This document shows positions 19,105-29,467 of a stretch of 64,000 bases of DNA, in pieces (position 1 is the stretch's first letter; each line of letters starts with the position of its first letter). The notes under the pieces are model-generated. The model did no database searches and was not told the DNA's origin. It saw nothing but the letters and a program-made list of their open reading frames with translations. The stretch is from Candidatus Sysuiplasma superficiale (lineage in GTDB: Archaea; Thermoplasmatota; Thermoplasmata; Sysuiplasmatales; Sysuiplasmataceae). The stretch is from the NCBI GenBank assembly GCA_019720975.1, contig JAGVSJ010000003.1:1-64000 (forward strand), written 5' to 3'. Both the position numbers and the translations under genes were made by a program.

Positions 19105-19977
19105 TTGCTTGGGGAAAATGAATTCAGGAACGTGTTCAACGAGCTCCTCTTCCAGAAATCGCTTCTTGTGGAGGATGCAAAGCGCTATGCGCAGCTTGAC
19201 AGATATATTGAAATCGCGCGCTCTCTTCCTGAGGCAGACCACCACTCCATCAGGGATCCATTTGACAGGAGCATTGCCATACTGTTTGAACTTGTCATAA
19301 GCAACAACATGGACCCCCGCTCCATAGACATAGTGAATTTCTCCAAACTCTACCTTGAGAGGATTAAGGGGGACGCTTCAGTAAATTTTGTCGTTGCAGG
19401 TCGTCTCATATTCATGGCATGGAACGTGCTGCGCCTCGAAAGCGACATGATACTCAGCAGGATTGTCAAGACCAGGGAAGAGCAGCAGGAGGTGGACCCG
19501 AATTTCTTCTACGTATTCGATGATGAGCCTGTATCCTTCGATGATGATTTCGATCTTCAGCCAGCAATAAGGTCGAATTTCACAAGGGATGTCAGCATAA
19601 TGGATCTTCTGGACGCATTCAGTGAGGCACAGAAGGAGATAGAGGAACACCTTTCCAGGGCATCCTCCACCCTTCCCCAGTCAGATAGAAAGTTCAGTGA
19701 CAATGCACACAGGGAGGACCCGGAGAAGGAGATCAATGCAGTGCTGGAAAGACTCTATTCACTCGGACCCGGTCCAGTTGCCTTTTCGGATATGGCAACA
19801 GGCAGGGATGAAACGGTCACCGTCTTTCTGGCGATGCTCTTCCTTGCAAGAATGGGAAGGATAAGGATATGGCAGACGGAGGAAACAGGAGGAGAAATAT
19901 ATATGGAGACAACCGGGCAGCAGAGCTATGTCACAGTAGAGTTCAGGGACGAGGTACCGCAGGAACCGGGTCTCTGA
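19105..19977 (+). CDS. scpA: segregation and condensation protein A (ScpA)
   Basis: Position directly after smc (TTG start abutting its TAA); kleisin-like helical sequence (FSKLYLERIKGDASVNFVVAGRLIFMAWNVLRLES). Confidence 0.88.
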   Translation: MLGENEFRNVFNELLFQKSLLVEDAKRYAQLDRYIEIARSLPEADHHSIRDPFDRSIAILFELVISNNMDPRSIDIVNFSKLYLERIKGDASVNFVVAGRLIFMAWNVLRLESDMILSRIVKTREEQQEVDPNFFYVFDDEPVSFDDDFDLQPAIRSNFTRDVSIMDLLDAFSEAQKEIEEHLSRASSTLPQSDRKFSDNAHREDPEKEINAVLERLYSLGPGPVAFSDMATGRDETVTVFLAMLFLARMGRIRIWQTEETGGEIYMETTGQQSYVTVEFRDEVPQEPGL

Positions 19978-19994
19978 ACGGTAATGCGGACTGA

Positions 19995-20510
19995 GTGGTT
20001 TTGATGGACGAAACAATGCTGACAGTCGAAGCGATGCTCTTCTCATCGGGCAGGCCTCTCCACCCTGACGAGATAGCCTCCAAGTCCGGCATTGACGTGA
20101 AGGAGGTCAGGAAATCTCTGAGAAAGCTCGTGGCAGTATACAGGGGAAGAAGGACGTCCGTGGAGATAGTGAAGATAGGCGACAAATATTCAATGCAGCT
20201 CAGGAAGGATTTCAGGAAGAGCGCGGAAACAATGGCGCCGACAATGCTGTCAAAGGATCTGCTGAGCACAATATCCGTGATAGCGTATTATCAGCCTGTT
20301 TTGCAGAGCGAACTGGCCAGGAAGATTGGCCCAAGGATTTATGAAAACGTGGCGAAGCTGCGGGAGCTCGGGCTGGTGAATGTGAAGGCAAGGGCGCATT
20401 CACTGGAACTCACAACCAGCAGCAGGTTTGCCGAGTTCTTTGGCATTGAGGCAAAGAGCAGCGCCGAGGTCAAGCAGTTCTTCGAGAAACTGTTGTCAGA
20501 AAGAAGCTGA
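19995..20510 (+). CDS. scpB: segregation and condensation protein B (ScpB)
   Basis: VEAMLFSSGRPLHPDEIA, LLSTISVIAYYQPVLQSELARKIG winged-helix pattern; follows scpA. GTG at 19995 or ATG at 20004. Confidence 0.92.
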   Translation: MVLMDETMLTVEAMLFSSGRPLHPDEIASKSGIDVKEVRKSLRKLVAVYRGRRTSVEIVKIGDKYSMQLRKDFRKSAETMAPTMLSKDLLSTISVIAYYQPVLQSELARKIGPRIYENVAKLRELGLVNVKARAHSLELTTSSRFAEFFGIEAKSSAEVKQFFEKLLSERS

Positions 20511-20512
20511 GC

Positions 20513-20905
20513 TCACCTTTTCCCTGGCCGCCTTCTCCGGTACTTTGTTTCAATGTATTCCCTCAGCGCCACTGCGTTGTTTGCGTTAAGTTCCTTTGTG
20601 GAAAAGAGGAGTGTGACATTTCCCTTCTCCGACATATCAATCAGTCGTCCTACGGGCTCCGGCATCGAATCAAGTTCCTTCCAGTATCTTTTCCTGAATT
20701 CGTCCCACAGCTCGACCCTGTGTGAATACCATTTCCTGAGGTCATCGGATGGCGCTATTTCCCTCATCCAGGCTGTGATAGATGCTTTTTCCCGCGACAG
20801 ACCCCTGGGCCACAGCCTGTCAACCAGGATCCGCTCTCCGTCCTCTGCTGAGGGCTCGTCATAGACCCGCTTGACGCGTATTGTCATTTGCCGCTTCGAA
20901 TCCAT
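20513..20905 (-). CDS. DUF488-family protein
   Basis: IRVKRVYDEPSAEDGERILVDRLWPRGLSREKASITAWMREIAPSDDLRKWYSH. Confidence 0.92.
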   Translation of the reverse strand: MDSKRQMTIRVKRVYDEPSAEDGERILVDRLWPRGLSREKASITAWMREIAPSDDLRKWYSHRVELWDEFRKRYWKELDSMPEPVGRLIDMSEKGNVTLLFSTKELNANNAVALREYIETKYRRRRPGKR

Positions 20906-21048
20906 CTGCGATGTAATATAGTTATCTTCTCAGTGCATTTTTTCAGGTAGGTCCCACAGAAGCATTCTGAAGGAATATGCAGTATGGCAGAAAGCTGAGT
21001 GAAGCGACACGAAATACCTGTTGCAGTCTTCCGCTTCTTCTGTCGGTG

Positions 21049-21122
21049 CGCCCGAGCCGGGATTCGAACCCGGGTCCGAAGATCCGCAATCTTCAAGGAT
21101 ATCCTAGCTACCCCACTCGGGC
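21049..21122 (-). tRNA. tRNA-Arg (GCG)
   Basis: Minus strand GCCCGAG/CTCGGGC acceptor, anticodon arm GAAGA-TTGCGGA-TCTTC, T-arm CCGGGTTCGAATCCCGG. Confidence 0.93.
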
Positions 21123-21264
21123 TGCGCACTTCCTGAAAACGAATGCAAGGCTGTTCTTATTCTTATCCATCTGCAGCGCCATCTCTTCCTGCGCCGGTCA
21201 GGGACAGAACATAAGTGTAAGGTAAAACTACATATCTACGATCAGTAAGCCATATCGGATTGAT

Positions 21265-22455
21265 TTGGATACTTCGGGCAGCATCAGTGAAAGCGCGGGG
21301 AGCAATGGGGTTCTTGCCTCCATACTTTCGGCCAGGGTTGCCTACGCACTTAACTGGTACACGACAGCTCCCGCCCTGATAACAATCGCGGCAGCATACG
21401 GCGTGAGTTCCTCCCTCTCTGGCCTTATTACTTCATCCTTCCTGCTGGCTGTTGGTATATTCCAGATACCTGCAGGTCTGCTTTCGTCGCGCTACGGTTC
21501 GAAGCGCACTGCCATGAACGGCCTTCTCATCCTCTCTGTCTTCAGTATACTGACACCTTTCGCTCCTCTCTATTCGGTGCTTATAGCGTTCAGGTTCATA
21601 GCCGGCATAGGTGCCGCACTGTTCTTTGCGCCCGGGGTGGGAGTGCTCTCTTCCTTCTTCACCAGGGACAGGAGAACGAGCGTCATAGGCTATTACAACG
21701 CGGCATTCGACATCGGAGCCGGTTCCGCCATTCTTTTCTGGCCCTATATTATCAGGGTGACCAGCTGGCAGGCCGGCATCATTTCAGGTGGTCTCCTTTC
21801 ACTGCTCACGTATTTCGTCTCAGTCTATACGGTCAGGATGGAAAGGGCAGTGGAGAACAGCTCGATGGGCATAACACTTTCAGAGATAGCCGAGGTGCTG
21901 AGAAACAGATATGTCTGGTTCATCGCACTGGGTTTCGTAGGCGTATGGGGGGCATTTACCGCTGTCAGTTCCTATCTTTATATCTACTCCGTGAACGTAC
22001 TCAAAATGGATACACTTGATGCAAGCATACTTTCATCCCTTATACTCTTCATAGGGCTCATCGGCGGAGTGCTCAGCGGGCCTCTTCACAGGAGCATGAG
22101 GAATTCGAGGAGACTGATGGTGGCAAGCGTATCCCTCTTCACCCTGTCGCTCCTTCTATTCCTGTCAGGAACTGAAGCAGGAGCGCTCGCAGGGAGCATA
22201 CTCACGGGGATACTGTTCACCGCAGGTGTTTCGCTGACCTACGCACTTCCGGCGCACATGCCTTCCATCGGACTCAAAAATATACCGCTGGCGGTAAGCC
22301 TTGTCAACGGAATACAGATAATGGGCGGCTTCTGGGTGCCTTTCGCATTCAGCGATATCGCCTTCAGTTACGGTTTCGATTATGCGTGGCTGGCGATGAT
22401 TGTCATTTCAGCAGTATTTCTTCCTTTCTATCTTGCCCTGCCGCAGAACTCTTGA
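21265..22455 (+). CDS. major facilitator superfamily transporter
   Basis: About 12 TM; GLLSSRYGSKRTAMNGLLILS motif. Confidence 0.9.
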   Translation: MDTSGSISESAGSNGVLASILSARVAYALNWYTTAPALITIAAAYGVSSSLSGLITSSFLLAVGIFQIPAGLLSSRYGSKRTAMNGLLILSVFSILTPFAPLYSVLIAFRFIAGIGAALFFAPGVGVLSSFFTRDRRTSVIGYYNAAFDIGAGSAILFWPYIIRVTSWQAGIISGGLLSLLTYFVSVYTVRMERAVENSSMGITLSEIAEVLRNRYVWFIALGFVGVWGAFTAVSSYLYIYSVNVLKMDTLDASILSSLILFIGLIGGVLSGPLHRSMRNSRRLMVASVSLFTLSLLLFLSGTEAGALAGSILTGILFTAGVSLTYALPAHMPSIGLKNIPLAVSLVNGIQIMGGFWVPFAFSDIAFSYGFDYAWLAMIVISAVFLPFYLALPQNS

Positions 22456-22465
22456 TTGGGGGACA

Positions 22466-22657
22466 TCAGAGCTTCGGTCTCTTTCTGTATGTGGTTGCAT
22501 ATCCTGCAATCTTATTCCGCATCATTATCGACTTGACGTCCGTGATCTTTGCTACAATCTGCTTGTTGTGTTCATAATCTGATGTGAATAGTGTCGGATA
22601 GCGGTTGACAAGTTCCACCGCAACCCTCTTTATGTATGTAGGCCTGATGTTACCCAT
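22466..22657 (-). CDS. rps17e: 30S ribosomal protein S17e
   Basis: MGNIRPTYIKRVAVELVNRYPTLFTSDYEHNKQIVAKITDVKSIMMRNKIAGYAT. Start moved to the internal Met. Confidence 0.95.
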   Translation of the reverse strand: MGNIRPTYIKRVAVELVNRYPTLFTSDYEHNKQIVAKITDVKSIMMRNKIAGYATTYRKRPKL

Positions 22658-22741
22658 TCGGAGGCTCTCCTGTGCAGGATAATCGGACAATGGCCTCTGT
22701 ATTTAAAGGTGTCGAGCTCTTTGCGCCAATGCTCCCTTGCA

Positions 22742-23488
22742 TCATTTTTCCCTCCACCTTGTGAATACCATCGCTATCAGAATGAATACCAGTGTGGCGA
22801 ACAGCAGGCCGGATATGTAGAGGAACTGTGTCGCTGCCGTCACATGTGTTATGCCGACAACACTGTCGCCCAAAAGGGCGGAATATGTTGTCGGCGCAAG
22901 GTAGGCGAGCCAGCGGAACGATGAAGGTATTGCGGTTATCGGATAGAAAATCGGCGGTATTATTGAAATCACAGAAAAGACAAGGCTCGCTATTGGCCAG
23001 ATTTCCCTCAGCTGCCTGAAGAACGATGATATCATGAAACCGAGGCTTGAAGACATCACCCACGTCAGGAAGATTATGCCAAGGAGTGACAGAAAGACCG
23101 GGATGGAAAGCCTGATGACAAAACCCAGCACGATGAAGAGCACCGTCAGTGGAGGAACTATGAAAACAAGTTCCGACACAGCCATTCCGGTGGCATAGGA
23201 GAACGCACGCACCGGCGATGCCACATAGAGCGCCTGAAGATGCCGTTCGAGTCTGAGATAGGCAGCATCGTTGAGCATCATGTTGCCCGTAAAAACCGTT
23301 GTGAAGACAATAGCTCCAACCACGCCGTACGGCAGTTCGGCCCTCGTGCTCACAAGGTAGAGGAAATAGATGAATGTGAAGGGGGCAAGTGAAATGGATA
23401 TCAGTATTGTTGTCTGCCTCCTAAGTGCAATCACGCCGTTTATTATCAGGAAGGTCATCATCGCCCTCAGCTGAAGCCTAAGATTCAT
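22742..23488 (-). CDS. ABC-2 type transporter permease
   Basis: Hydrophobic, six-TM ABC-2 pattern; follows the ATPase gene. Start set at the internal Met. Confidence 0.87.
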   Translation of the reverse strand: MNLRLQLRAMMTFLIINGVIALRRQTTILISISLAPFTFIYFLYLVSTRAELPYGVVGAIVFTTVFTGNMMLNDAAYLRLERHLQALYVASPVRAFSYATGMAVSELVFIVPPLTVLFIVLGFVIRLSIPVFLSLLGIIFLTWVMSSSLGFMISSFFRQLREIWPIASLVFSVISIIPPIFYPITAIPSSFRWLAYLAPTTYSALLGDSVVGITHVTAATQFLYISGLLFATLVFILIAMVFTRWREK

Positions 23489-24398
23489 CTTCCTCAGAGC
23501 TCCCCACAAGCTGTATGAATGCTTCTTCAAGCGTTACGGGTCCCACGGATATCTCCACATTTGCCCTGCTCGCAGCCTCTGCGAGAGAAAGTGCCCCCTC
23601 CCTGTCGGTGAGAACGAGTATCCGCCCCCCGTCCTCCACAATGTTGGTAAAGCCGTCAAAGAGCGTCTTCGGTGCATTCCTGTTCAGTATTGCACGGTAA
23701 TCGAATCCGACCTCAACCTTCAGTTCCGGCACAGTGCCCTTGAAAAGTATCCTTCCGCGGCTTATCACAGCCAGCTGTTCCGAAAGGCGCTCAGCCTCGT
23801 CCAGGTAATGTGTTGTCAGGAATATGGTTGATCCCTTCTGCCTGATCTCCTCGATCAGTTTCCAGACCTCCCTCCTTGCCAGTGGATCCATTCCGAGAGT
23901 CGGCTCATCCAGGAAGATCACAGGTGCCATGGTGGCAAGTACGGTGGCAACCATTGTTCTCTGCTGTAAACCCCCAGAGAGCTGCAGGGAAGGTATGTCG
24001 GCAAAGCGCTCAAGCCCCATCTCGTGCAGCACCCAGTCCGTTCTGCTCTTTGCCTCCTCCCTTGAATGCCCTCTGATCCTGAGGTAATTGTACGAATGCT
24101 CCCTTGGCGTAAGGTGGAAATAAGGCCGCACATCCTGGGGGACCAGAGCAATGCTGTCCCTTACCGCTGCTGTTTCCTTAACGACATCGTGTCCGAGAAC
24201 GAAGGCATTTCCCGATGTGGGGAGGAGGAGTGTGGAAAGTATCTTGACAAAGGTGGTCTTGCCAGCTCCGTTCCTTCCAAGGAATGAAAAGAGCCTGCCG
24301 GTTTCCACTGAGATGTCCACGCCATCCAGCGCTACAACCCTCTTCCGTCTTGAGTTGTATTCTTTCCTGAGCTTCACTGCCTCTATTGCAACAGCCAT
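23478..24398 (-). CDS. ABC transporter ATP-binding protein (ABC-2 exporter)
   Basis: LGRNGAGKTTFVKIL, LSGGLQQRTMVATVLA, VIFLDEPTLGMDP. Confidence 0.95.
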   Translation of the reverse strand: MAVAIEAVKLRKEYNSRRKRVVALDGVDISVETGRLFSFLGRNGAGKTTFVKILSTLLLPTSGNAFVLGHDVVKETAAVRDSIALVPQDVRPYFHLTPREHSYNYLRIRGHSREEAKSRTDWVLHEMGLERFADIPSLQLSGGLQQRTMVATVLATMAPVIFLDEPTLGMDPLARREVWKLIEEIRQKGSTIFLTTHYLDEAERLSEQLAVISRGRILFKGTVPELKVEVGFDYRAILNRNAPKTLFDGFTNIVEDGGRILVLTDREGALSLAEAASRANVEISVGPVTLEEAFIQLVGSSEEDES

Positions 24399-24455
24399 TT
24401 GAGATTGTGCCGTCCTGAGCCTTTACTTTAGCGTGTGAGGTTCGCCGGTAAATCA

Positions 24456-25199
24456 TCACCTGTAGCTGAAAGAGAAGGAGACCTCGCTGTTCCCCTTGTT
24501 GCCGGAGATGTCTTCAGACCGCGTCCCATCCTGCATGGCCCGCAGCTCCTTCAGTCTTATAACCTTAACTGGTAAATCCGCAATGAGTTTTCTCACACCG
24601 TCGACATGGCCATCTCCTATTACGGCAACAACATCTATTTTCTCAGCAGCTATCTCCCTGAGCTTTGAAGCCATGAACGCATTCCTTTCGTCTATCAGAA
24701 CCCTCTTCAGCGTAGGGAAGCGTTTTCCGAATTCATTTATGTACTCTGCGTCGTTCTCCTGGAACTGTTCAATTTCCCCCTCAATCTTCCTTCTCCCGGC
24801 AAACCTCGCCGTAATTGAATTCAGTGCGAGGTATATCTTTTCTCTGAGTGACATTGACCTGAAAGCCTTGTTGAAAAATTCACTTGCATTCATGTCGATG
24901 CAGTATACGGGAATTCCCAGAAGGGACGCAGCCTCATGCGCGGCAAGCATCTCTGATCCCACAGTCGTACCGTATCTCTTTGCTATCTTTGACTGGAAAT
25001 CGCCCAGTGAGCGGTAAACCATACTGTGGCTGCTTCCCCTCTCCCTCATCATCAATCCGACAAGCCTTTCTTCATCGAGTTCAAGGCAAACAGCGGCAGG
25101 CCTGCTCTGAAAAATGATTGATTTTACCGAACGGCCTATGTCGAATACATGGCCCACTCCCACAAGCGTGATCAATGTCAAACTATCCCCCATGCGCAC
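24456..25199 (-). CDS. TraB-family protein (TraB/GumN-like)
   Basis: LTLITLVGVGHVFDIGRSVKSIIFQSRPAAVCLELDEERL, DERNAFMASKLREIA, VVAVIGDGHVDGV. Confidence 0.88.
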   Translation of the reverse strand: MRMGDSLTLITLVGVGHVFDIGRSVKSIIFQSRPAAVCLELDEERLVGLMMRERGSSHSMVYRSLGDFQSKIAKRYGTTVGSEMLAAHEAASLLGIPVYCIDMNASEFFNKAFRSMSLREKIYLALNSITARFAGRRKIEGEIEQFQENDAEYINEFGKRFPTLKRVLIDERNAFMASKLREIAAEKIDVVAVIGDGHVDGVRKLIADLPVKVIRLKELRAMQDGTRSEDISGNKGNSEVSFSFSYR

Positions 25200-25285
25200 A
25201 CATCAATATTGCCCCTGCACTTTTCCCTCGAGCATTGGTGGCTGTTTTTCCTGAATGAGCCACTCAGATAAAGCAAATCCGCAGA

Positions 25286-26380
25286 TCATTCCTCCTTCCA
25301 GCTGAATTTTGCCATGGCGATAATAAAGAAGAATGCTGCAAGCACAACGCTCACCGTTATGTCCACAAGTGCAGCGCTGTAGTTTGAATACACCATCACT
25401 GCGTTCAGTCCGTCGATGATGTAGTAGAGAGGTAGGACATGTGCCACCGCCTGAAGCCATCCCGGCATGATGGAGACGGGAAAGAATGTACCCGCAAGAA
25501 ACATCATGGGAAACGTGATTATGTTTCCAACAACCGATGCCCCCTCTTCCGTCCTCGCTACAGCACCTGCGAACGTGCCAAGTGAGACGAAAAGCACGAC
25601 ACCCGTTATGAGGAAGGGAATGATATAGACTGTTAGCGTCACGTGCGCACCAAACAGGAAATACCCCACAGCTATCATCTCTGCTGCAGACACTAGCGCT
25701 ATTATGGTGAACCATATGAACTTGGACAGCATCCATTCCCCCCTGGTGAGAGGTGTCAGGGAAAACTGCCTGAATATCTTCTCCTTCTTGTACGAGCTGA
25801 CAATGTATGTCATTGAGAACATGGGGGATGTAAGTATTGTGAAGCCGATGAGTCCAGGCACAAGGAAATCGATGTAACTCGTTGCGACCACCGAATTGCT
25901 GTGCTCACTAACGCCCACTATCGTGTGTGAGCCGCTTAGGTGCATGTTGAAGTTCTCCACTACACCGTTTATTGCCTGTGCTGCTATCTGGGATGACGAC
26001 TCCGCAGGATTGTAGTAGTATGAAAGATTGACAGGCGAACCAGTCTCCACACTGCTTGTGAAATTCGCCGGTATGACAAGGGCTGCCGTGATTGAATTGT
26101 GTGTTATGTATGATTCCACGTTGACAGTTTCTGGTATGAAGTGGAGCTTTACAAGGTGTGTGCTGTTCAGCGCGTCGAGGAATTCTGAAACGGCAGGTGT
26201 ATGGCCATTGAGATTCTGCACGTAGAGAGGAACTGCTCCGGAACTGCCTCCGGAAAATATTGCACCAAAAACTGCTATGAGTATGACAGGAAAGATGAAG
26301 GTGAAGAATATTCCTTCCCTGCCTCTCTTGAAATTCCTCGCGTAGACATTGAGGTCGCTCAGCACTCTTGAAAGCTTCAT
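25286..26380 (-). CDS. ABC-2 type transporter permease
   Basis: N-terminal TM, extracellular domain, then a five-TM bundle; directly follows the ATPase gene. Confidence 0.9.
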   Translation of the reverse strand: MKLSRVLSDLNVYARNFKRGREGIFFTFIFPVILIAVFGAIFSGGSSGAVPLYVQNLNGHTPAVSEFLDALNSTHLVKLHFIPETVNVESYITHNSITAALVIPANFTSSVETGSPVNLSYYYNPAESSSQIAAQAINGVVENFNMHLSGSHTIVGVSEHSNSVVATSYIDFLVPGLIGFTILTSPMFSMTYIVSSYKKEKIFRQFSLTPLTRGEWMLSKFIWFTIIALVSAAEMIAVGYFLFGAHVTLTVYIIPFLITGVVLFVSLGTFAGAVARTEEGASVVGNIITFPMMFLAGTFFPVSIMPGWLQAVAHVLPLYYIIDGLNAVMVYSNYSAALVDITVSVVLAAFFFIIAMAKFSWKEE

Positions 26381-27298
26381 TCAGTCAGCCTCCACCTTCC
26401 CGACCATCCTGACAAACACATCTTCAAGTCCCTCCTGTCTCAGTTCCAGCCTGCTCAGATCATTTCCCCTTGAAGCCGCCATTTTCAGTATCTCAATTAT
26501 GTCGCTGTTATCCTTTATCCTGATGTCTATGATGCCATTTTCTGATATGCATTCTCTTCCCGTTGCCGCGCTGATATCACGTGCGAGTTCGGCATCTCCG
26601 TTGATGCTGAGCACCCTTCCGGATCCGTGCTCCCTGATTATATCTGCCGGACTCCCTTCCGCTATCATCCTTCCATGGTTGACTATACCGACCCTGTCAG
26701 CGAGCATTTCAGCCTCCTCCAGGTAATGGGTTGTCAGAAGGATGGTTCTCCCTTCAGACCTGAGCTTCCGTATTACCTCCCACATGTTCCGCCTCGCCTG
26801 CGGGTCAAGCCCTGTTGTGGGTTCATCCAGAAATATGAGTTCCGGGTTATTGACAAGTGCGAGGCACAGCCCGAGCTTCTGCTTCTGCCCTCCTGAAAGT
26901 CTTTCGAAGTACATATCGGACATGTCCCTGAGATCAACGAGTTCCAGGAGCTCTCCGGAACGGTCCGGAATACCGAAAAGCCTGCAGTAGTGCCTGATGG
27001 CTTCCCCCGGCTTTATTTTGCCCATGAAGTTGAAATCCTGTGGAATTATCCCCACCTTCCTTCTTATGCGCTGTGCATTTTTCCACGGATCCAGACCAAG
27101 AATCCTTATGTCTCCAGACGTTCTCTTGCGCATTCCCTCGAGCATCTCTATCGTCGTTGTCTTTCCTGCTCCGTTTGGCCCGAGAAGGCTGTATACCTCC
27201 CCCTTCCTTATCCTGAGGTTGAGGTGATCGACTGCGACCAGGCTGCCGTAGTTTTTCACCAGATCCACTGTCTCCACAGCATAAGCATAGTCGCCCAT
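26381..27298 (-). CDS. ABC transporter ATP-binding protein
   Basis: LGPNGAGKTTTIEMLEG, LSGGQKQKLGLCLALV, LIFLDEPTTGLDP. Confidence 0.97.
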   Translation of the reverse strand: MGDYAYAVETVDLVKNYGSLVAVDHLNLRIRKGEVYSLLGPNGAGKTTTIEMLEGMRKRTSGDIRILGLDPWKNAQRIRRKVGIIPQDFNFMGKIKPGEAIRHYCRLFGIPDRSGELLELVDLRDMSDMYFERLSGGQKQKLGLCLALVNNPELIFLDEPTTGLDPQARRNMWEVIRKLRSEGRTILLTTHYLEEAEMLADRVGIVNHGRMIAEGSPADIIREHGSGRVLSINGDAELARDISAATGRECISENGIIDIRIKDNSDIIEILKMAASRGNDLSRLELRQEGLEDVFVRMVGKVEAD

Positions 27299-27401
27299 AG
27301 TTCAGATCCCTCTGTAACACGGCTTTCATTTATTTAGGCATGCCGTATTTCCGCTTCATTGCAGTCGCACATCGTTATCCCTGCCCACGGCTCGTGACAT
27401 T

Positions 27402-28226
27402 TCACTGTCCGAGTTCTCTCTCCATGAACTGCAGTACCTTACCTGAAAGCCTCCATCCCGAGGCACCGAAATTCTCCTTGAGATGGTCGATGCTGCTGGC
27501 CTTTGGTATAGGCACTGCACCCCTGCTCATGATCCAGTTCAGGGCAACCTGAGCCTCCGTCTTGTGGGCCATCTCCGCAGCCTTCGCCAGCACTCTGCCT
27601 GTCCTGCCCTTGAACACCTTTCCTCTCGCAAGTGGCTCATATGCAATGATGCCGATCCGCTGTTTTTTGCAGTAATTGAGAAGGCCATTCTCCGCTCTTC
27701 TGTCAACAAGGCTGTATGATATCTGGTTTGAAAACAGTTCATTCCTTGAAAGATGACTCATCGCATCCTCAATCAGTTCCACGTCAAAATTGCTCACGCC
27801 TATGTGCGCTATTTTGCCTTCTTCAACCAGCTTTTCCATCGCCCTCATTGTATCGCGCAGGGGGATGCTGTCATTCGGCCAGTGGATCTGGTACAGGTCA
27901 ATCGTCTTCCGTCCCAGTCTGCGGAGGCTTCTGTCTGCGGCCTTCAGGACATCATCATATCCAAGGTTGGTCTGCCAGACCTTAGTTGCAATGAACACAT
28001 CTCTGCCTGAAATCGCCCGGCCAACAAGCTCCTCAGCGTGTCCCGCACCGTACATCTCTGCAGTGTCAATGAAACTGTATCCGATATCCAGACCCGCCTT
28101 CAGCGCTTCTATCTCCTCGGTGTCCCTGGAAGTATCGGCTGTGAACTCTCCACCCATCTTCCATGTGCCCATACCAATGTCCGGCATCCTGACACTGTGT
28201 GAGGAACCGAATTCCATAATTCCCAT
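27402..28226 (-). CDS. aldo/keto reductase
   Basis: MPDIGMGTWKMGG, FIDTAEMYGAGHAEELVG, DLYQIHWPND, IPKASSIDHLKENF. Confidence 0.94.
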   Translation of the reverse strand: MGIMEFGSSHSVRMPDIGMGTWKMGGEFTADTSRDTEEIEALKAGLDIGYSFIDTAEMYGAGHAEELVGRAISGRDVFIATKVWQTNLGYDDVLKAADRSLRRLGRKTIDLYQIHWPNDSIPLRDTMRAMEKLVEEGKIAHIGVSNFDVELIEDAMSHLSRNELFSNQISYSLVDRRAENGLLNYCKKQRIGIIAYEPLARGKVFKGRTGRVLAKAAEMAHKTEAQVALNWIMSRGAVPIPKASSIDHLKENFGASGWRLSGKVLQFMERELGQ

Positions 28227-28461
28227 GCAATCTGTTGTGGATCTAAGTGTCAGCAAATATTAATCCATTGGCCTGTCCGCATCAATTCGCATCATTCTGC
28301 CGTAAACGGGAGAGCTCCACGTCCTTCTCAGAACAGGTCATAAGCAATGCGCACAGTAGGAAAGGGAATGGCAAAGGAAAACGGCGCAGTCAAACCTCCC
28401 AAAAGACATAATAAACTGTAAATTCTTGGTGGATGAGCTTTCATGCGAGTGGTATGGGCAG

Positions 28462-29412
28462 ATGAAGATTGTCAGATTGCGTGATTTCGATGCTTCGTTG
28501 CGGCTTCAGGATGCCCTGCTCGTCCATTCATCATTTGGTAGTACATTCAGCCATGCATATCCCGAGGGGAAGGACGAACGTGATGGTTACCCTATTTCCT
28601 CTGATTACGGCGGGCTGGCAATGATCGAAGACGGTCGTCTGCTCTCCAGGATTTCTGTATGCAGATTGGAGCTGTCTTCGCCGCATGGTGTAATCCGGTG
28701 CTGTGGTATAGGCGGGGTCGGAACAAGACCCGGCAGCGGAAGGAGGGGCCTTGCCCGCAGTCTTCTTCGCGAGGTGCACCGCGTGGAACGGGCTGCGGGC
28801 AGTCGCTACTCCCTTCTCTACACCTCCAGATCCATAGTGGCGCATGGGCTGTACGAGTCAATGGGTTACCATGATATTCTTGATTTCCCGCGTGCCGTGC
28901 GCCGTGTACCGACTGACCACCACTATGAGTGTGGGGATGATTTTGAATGGGGTGTAGCAACCCCTCCCGATTACCCTCATCTGCGAATAATACATTCTGT
29001 CTCAACGCATGGCTGGTCAGGTTTCACACCGCGTCCTCCAGGATGGACACCGCAACATGGTGATGTCTTCCTTCTCAAGGAACGGGGAAAGCCTTCCGGT
29101 TACGCTGTAATTGAAAGGCAGGGGACTTCGACAGCCTGCTGGGAGGCGCTTGCTACAGATGCATCTTCCTCAATAGAGCTCCTGCGGAGAGTGGAGGCAG
29201 AGGGAAGAGGGCAGTGGCTCGTTATAGGTGGAGGACCATTCAGGATGTGGAGCGATTTGCTGCAGGGTCCTGAATGGATAAGCGAGGAAACCAGTTGGGG
29301 CGTACTGATGGCATGCTCATTGCAGGAAAACAAATCACGTGAAGAGCTTGTGGCTTCCCTCGGTGCGGGTGATGTGCGGAGATTTGCCTGTTTCGCTCTC
29401 GATACTTTCTGA
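28462..29412 (+). CDS. GNAT-family N-acetyltransferase
   Basis: GIGGVGTRPGSGRRGLARSLLREV resembles the acetyl-CoA-binding motif; LYESMGYHDI. Confidence 0.8.
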   Translation: MKIVRLRDFDASLRLQDALLVHSSFGSTFSHAYPEGKDERDGYPISSDYGGLAMIEDGRLLSRISVCRLELSSPHGVIRCCGIGGVGTRPGSGRRGLARSLLREVHRVERAAGSRYSLLYTSRSIVAHGLYESMGYHDILDFPRAVRRVPTDHHYECGDDFEWGVATPPDYPHLRIIHSVSTHGWSGFTPRPPGWTPQHGDVFLLKERGKPSGYAVIERQGTSTACWEALATDASSSIELLRRVEAEGRGQWLVIGGGPFRMWSDLLQGPEWISEETSWGVLMACSLQENKSREELVASLGAGDVRRFACFALDTF

Positions 29413-29467
29413 GCGGCCGCTATCGGACTGACAGCTGAGATTCCTCTCAGTAATTGGGTGAAACGAA

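Noticed and set aside
24496-25017. 173-aa plus-strand ORF
   Set aside because: Antisense to the TraB-family gene; Ser/Phe-rich composition typical of shadow frames.
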